This document shows, one piece after another, positions 60,951-64,000 of a DNA stretch of 64,000 bases. Within the stretch, counting starts at the first letter, position 1. Each line of letters opens with the position of its first letter. Source of the DNA: an uncultured Bacteroidales bacterium (GTDB lineage: Bacteria > Bacteroidota > Bacteroidia > Bacteroidales > FEN-979); the NCBI GenBank assembly GCA_903887775.1, contig CAISRB010000005.1, positions 1-64,000 of the forward strand, written 5' to 3'. The notes under the pieces are model-generated. The model was not told the origin of the DNA. It saw nothing but the letters and a program-made list of their open reading frames with translations, and searched no databases. A program made the translations under genes and the position numbers.

Positions 60951-62237
60951 TCAGGTTTTTCTTTTCTCTTTTTTTGCAGCCGGGAACAACACATTATTTA
61001 AAATAAGCCGGTATCCGGGAGAATTGGGATGCAGGTTCAGGTCGGTTGGCGGATCTCCCACAAGGTGCTGGTAATCTTCCGGGTCATGGCCGCCAAGGAA
61101 GGTCCAGGTGCCTTTCCCGAAATCTCCGTGAATATACCTTGCTTCACCCAAAGATTTGTTCTCTCCAAGTATCAGCACGCTGGACCTGACAAATTTTTCG
61201 TTGAATGCGGTGGTCTGTCCCATGAATCCGTGTATGAGCGTCACATGGTTCTGGCATAACATCGTGGGTACGGGATCCCATTTTGCCGAGAATTCAAATA
61301 AGGAGAAAAAGTCGTTATTCCAGTTCAGTGTCTTGGGCCTTGAATCAGTGACGTCTATCGATGATATTTCATATTCATAGGGATTGTGAACCAGGCTGAA
61401 GCCCTGGAAAGCGAAACATTTCGAGTAATCCAGCTTGGAATCAGCCTGGGGGTCCATAGGATCCCCGTCGAACATGACATCGCAGATGTCCACGCCTTCG
61501 GCCGATAAAGCTACGTCGTAGCTGTCAGGCGCTGAACACATTGAAAAAAGATACCCGCCTCCTGCGACAAAGTCCTTTATCTTCTTTGCCACTGCCAGTT
61601 TCATCTGGGAAACTTTGGCATAGCCCAGTTTGCGGGCCGATTCCTCCTGCAACTGAACATCTTCCTGGTACCAGGGAAAGCTTTTGTAGGCTGCCCAAAA
61701 TTTGCCGTATTGCCCGGTAAAATCTTCATGGTGCATATGCAGCCAGTCGTAGAGTGGAAGGAGGCCCATAAGTACTTCCTCGTCATATACGACTGTATAA
61801 GGGATTTCGGCATAGGCAAGTACGAGGGTAACAGCATCATCCCAGGGCCTTTTATTCTTTGGTGAATAAACAGCAATCTTTGGTGCCTTATGCAGCTTGA
61901 TCTTTTCCATATTCACCTGGGGGTCTGCGATCTCCTGCAATATAGCATCAACCTGCGCATCAGCCAGGGCCTGAAAGCTTACGCCTCGTATGTTGCATTC
62001 ACTTTCGACCGGTTTGCTGTATGGAATCAGGAAACTTCCCCCACGGTAATTCAGAAGCCAGTCCACTTCAACTTCTTTCTGTAATACCCAGTAAGCAATT
62101 CCGTAAGCCTTAAGATGGTTCTTCTGAGTCTCGTCCATCGGCAAAAGCAGATAAGCTGCCTTTGCAGGGGTGTGAAAAATAAATAACAATGCGAGTAATA
62201 TCAGCCCGCTCTTAAAACGGCATATCCGGCTGGTCAT
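60951..62237 (-). CDS. Exported protein of the Bacteroidota 'asparagine synthetase B' label group, probable misnomer
   Basis: About 428 residues from MTSRICRF, with a signal peptide (to AKAAYLL). AYLLLPMDETQKNHLKAYGI and YWVLQKEVEVDWLLNYRGG open a well-conserved Bacteroidota family often annotated as asparagine synthetase B. The central KIKDFVAGGGYLFSMCSA (about 225-242) resembles a class-I glutamine amidotransferase-like fold with Gly-Gly-Gly-Tyr and a Cys. The N-terminal Cys nucleophile and the SGGxDS ATP-binding site of true AsnB are absent. The start overlaps the dnaB end by 26 nt. Cellular role unknown; an exported product is inferred from the signal. Confidence 0.65.
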   Translation of the reverse strand: MTSRICRFKSGLILLALLFIFHTPAKAAYLLLPMDETQKNHLKAYGIAYWVLQKEVEVDWLLNYRGGSFLIPYSKPVESECNIRGVSFQALADAQVDAILQEIADPQVNMEKIKLHKAPKIAVYSPKNKRPWDDAVTLVLAYAEIPYTVVYDEEVLMGLLPLYDWLHMHHEDFTGQYGKFWAAYKSFPWYQEDVQLQEESARKLGYAKVSQMKLAVAKKIKDFVAGGGYLFSMCSAPDSYDVALSAEGVDICDVMFDGDPMDPQADSKLDYSKCFAFQGFSLVHNPYEYEISSIDVTDSRPKTLNWNNDFFSLFEFSAKWDPVPTMLCQNHVTLIHGFMGQTTAFNEKFVRSSVLILGENKSLGEARYIHGDFGKGTWTFLGGHDPEDYQHLVGDPPTDLNLHPNSPGYRLILNNVLFPAAKKEKRKT

Positions 62238-63780
62238 TTTCATCCATTTTCGACATGATGGTGCGCGTCCGCACTGAACCATCAAATGATGTATTAGCTG
62301 AAATAGTATTCGCCGGAGTGTATTCCTGCTCGATGTCAGTAAACTTGGCGTATTTCGAGATGAACCTGACCTGAATATCTTTCAGGGGGCCGTTACGGTT
62401 CTTCGCAATGCTAACTTCGGCTGCGCCGGATGTCGATTCCCCATGCTCATCAACATCGATTTTATAATATTCAGGACGGTAAATGAACATGACCATATCT
62501 GCATCCTGCTCGATAGAGCCTGATTCACGGAGGTCGGAAAGAATGGGTTTGGCTGCAGCAGAACGTTTTTCAGGAGCACGGCTCAACTGGGAAAGTGCAA
62601 TCACGGGAATATCGAGTTCCTTTGCAAGACTCTTTAAGCCCCTGGAAATACTGCTGATTTCCTGCTCCCTGTTTCCCTTTGTGTCATGACTTCCCTGCAT
62701 AAGCTGCAGATAATCAACAATGATCAGCTGGATGTCGTGTCTTGCCTTCAGCCTTCTTGACTTGGCACGAAGGTCAAAAATTGACAACGCAGCAGTATCA
62801 TCAAGGTACATCGGCGCGTCGAGAAGGTTACCGATCCTGACGTTAAGCTGCTTCCATTCGTATTCTTCCATGGTCCCCTTACGGAGTTTTTCCTGGGGAA
62901 TTTCAGTCTCAGAGGAGATCAGACGAGTAACCAGTTGAACTGCAGACATTTCAAGCGAAAATACAGCTACTGGTCTTTTGAAATCCACAGCTGCATTCCT
63001 GGCCATAGTTAAGGCGAATGCGGTTTTACCCATACCCGGACGGGAGGCAATAATGATAAGGTCTGATTTCTGCCAGCCTGAAGTAATACGGTCAAGTTCA
63101 GTGAAACCGGAACCAACCCCGCGCAAAGAGCCTTCGTGGCCACGGGCGGCGGTGATCTCAAGGATAGCTTCTTTGATGATGGATTGCATGTCCATGTATG
63201 TCTTACCGATACTGCTTTCGCTGATTGAAAACAAACCGGTCTCGGCCTTGTCGAGCAGATCGAAGACATCGGTGGAGTCTTCATAGGCGTCTTTGATGAT
63301 CTCCGAGGATATCCTGATTAACTCCCTCTGTATGTATTTCTGCAAAATGATCCTTGCATGAAACTCAATATTTGCAGCAGAAGCAACCCTGTTCGTGAGG
63401 TTAGTGATATAATAAGCCCCTCCCACAATATCAAGATCCCCTGACTGCCTCAGGTCTTCGGTCACAGTGAGGATGTCAACCGGCTGGTTGCTGCCATAGA
63501 GCCTGTGTATTGCAGCATATATCTTCTGGTGCTGCTCCTTGTAAAAAACCTCCGGCTTGAGAATCTCAATAACTTCCGCAAGCTTGTCGTTTTCGAGCAT
63601 CATGGCCCCTAATACTGCTTCCTCGAGGTCCACCGCCTGGGGCGGTACTTTCCCGTGTTCGTAAAACGCTTCTGAAACCATTGGAGGGCTGTTCCTTCTC
63701 CTTAAAGCTCTTGCCTGGTCCTTATTCGCCGTTCCTTCTGCCATATTTCCCTTATTCTGATTTCTCCCTCTTTCTTCCAT
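62212..63780 (-). CDS. dnaB: Replicative DNA helicase DnaB
   Basis: 522 residues. The N-terminal primase-interacting domain lies at about 46-150 (PPQAVDLEEAVLGAMMLEND). The RecA-like C-domain has Walker A IASRPGMGKTAFALTMA, Walker B IQLIIVDYLQLMQG, and SIEQDADMVMFIYRPEYY. It unwinds DNA at the replication fork. The first about 40 residues are polar and poorly conserved; a TATTTTTG -7 element lies only 4 nt upstream of the first ATG, so MAEGTA (63744) could be the true start. The gene is followed by an overlapping unrelated gene. Confidence 0.95.
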   Translation of the reverse strand: MEERGRNQNKGNMAEGTANKDQARALRRRNSPPMVSEAFYEHGKVPPQAVDLEEAVLGAMMLENDKLAEVIEILKPEVFYKEQHQKIYAAIHRLYGSNQPVDILTVTEDLRQSGDLDIVGGAYYITNLTNRVASAANIEFHARIILQKYIQRELIRISSEIIKDAYEDSTDVFDLLDKAETGLFSISESSIGKTYMDMQSIIKEAILEITAARGHEGSLRGVGSGFTELDRITSGWQKSDLIIIASRPGMGKTAFALTMARNAAVDFKRPVAVFSLEMSAVQLVTRLISSETEIPQEKLRKGTMEEYEWKQLNVRIGNLLDAPMYLDDTAALSIFDLRAKSRRLKARHDIQLIIVDYLQLMQGSHDTKGNREQEISSISRGLKSLAKELDIPVIALSQLSRAPEKRSAAAKPILSDLRESGSIEQDADMVMFIYRPEYYKIDVDEHGESTSGAAEVSIAKNRNGPLKDIQVRFISKYAKFTDIEQEYTPANTISANTSFDGSVRTRTIMSKMDENDQPDMPF

Positions 63781-63784
63781 CAGC

Positions 63785-63792
63785 CAAAAATA
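63785..63792 (-). promoter_or_regulatory. Putative -7 element of dnaB
   Basis: TATTTTTG on the minus strand, 4 nt from ATG 63780. The distance would give an almost leaderless transcript or favour the internal start at 63744. Confidence 0.4.
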
Positions 63793-63843
63793 CTATGAAA
63801 GTCAAAGACCTTCGCCGATTCCCTGAGAATTAGTTTTCAACAA

Positions 63844-63999
63844 TCATAAAGCAAACAGCAGCCCGATATGACCCCATGCATGCCACCACTTATTGCTGAA
63901 CTCCGGGCTCAGGACAAACTGTTCCAGTTCAAGCCCGATGCCGCCAAAAGTCAAAGTCAGTCCCACCGAGGTCTGCGTGATCATTCTCGATACTGCTGA
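63844..63999 (-). CDS. C-terminal end of a gene cut by the window edge
   Basis: 51 codons of open frame, ending at a TGA at 63844-63846. The sequence SVGLTLTFGGIGLELEQFVL then SPEFSNKWWHAWGHIGLLFA suggests a membrane or outer-membrane protein end. No family is recognised. The gene is oriented like dnaB and ends 63 nt upstream of it. Confidence 0.5.
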   Translation of the reverse strand, partial: SAVSRMITQTSVGLTLTFGGIGLELEQFVLSPEFSNKWWHAWGHIGLLFAL

Positions 64000-64000
64000 A

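Overview
The window looks like a chromosomal segment of a Bacteroidota bacterium, probably of the Bacteroidales/Marinilabiliales kind. Evidence: a type IX secretion C-terminal sorting domain (5327-6205), TAnnTTTG-type -7 promoter elements with a TTG about 20 nt upstream, almost no Shine-Dalgarno sequences, PorV-like and HhH-barrel outer membrane proteins, a DUF4252/ECF-sigma operon, a bifunctional nuclease with a UVR tail, and a long H+-pyrophosphatase with an N-terminal signal-like segment.

Region 1 (1 to about 12,310) is accessory DNA. About sixteen mostly small genes and remnants all lie on the minus strand. They are visibly AT-richer than the rest and fall into blocks of one to three genes separated by structured palindromic spacers. 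Their products are unrelated to one another: three RHPxY membrane methyltransferases, two GNAT acetyltransferases, an HXXEE protein, a DUF1761 protein, an HEIFH and an HEFGH metallopeptidase-like protein, a T9SS cargo protein and several unknowns. Several members are truncated. The layout resembles an integron-type cassette array with attC-like sites but no integrase in view. This is the most unusual part of the window.

Region 2 (12.3-30.9 kb) returns to core genes. It holds nhaA with a propeller/phosphoesterase; guaB followed by three parvulin/SurA-family periplasmic chaperone genes and a MoxR ATPase; a pstSCAB-type uptake operon without phoU; a TIGR01212 radical SAM protein; a POT-family transporter; and an ECF sigma / membrane anti-sigma / DUF4252 operon.

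Region 3 (30.9-47.9 kb) holds two outer-membrane beta-barrel genes, two GNAT genes (one fused to DUF1697), a DUF2461 gene, then a long minus-strand run: lpd, rfbC, lytic transglycosylase, uvrA, LOG, rsfS, ftsH, LUD protein, cdsA, psd.

Region 4 (48-64 kb) holds an amino-acid cluster (sulfhydrylase-type PLP enzyme, thrC, thrH, second gamma-family PLP enzyme) facing gcvP; hppA; the bifunctional nuclease-thyA-folA-lipoprotein operon; a Bacteroidota protein often labelled asparagine synthetase B but apparently lacking that enzyme's domains; dnaB; and the tail of one more gene. ThrH next to ThrC suggests that homoserine phosphorylation is done by phosphotransfer from phosphoserine.

Smaller structural surprises are tandem heptamer repeats that run through stop codons (radical SAM gene, uvrA, thrC), one of which also reaches the thrH start codon, and a dispersed 39-nt intergenic repeat. 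No rRNA, tRNA, CRISPR array, transposase or integrase was seen.
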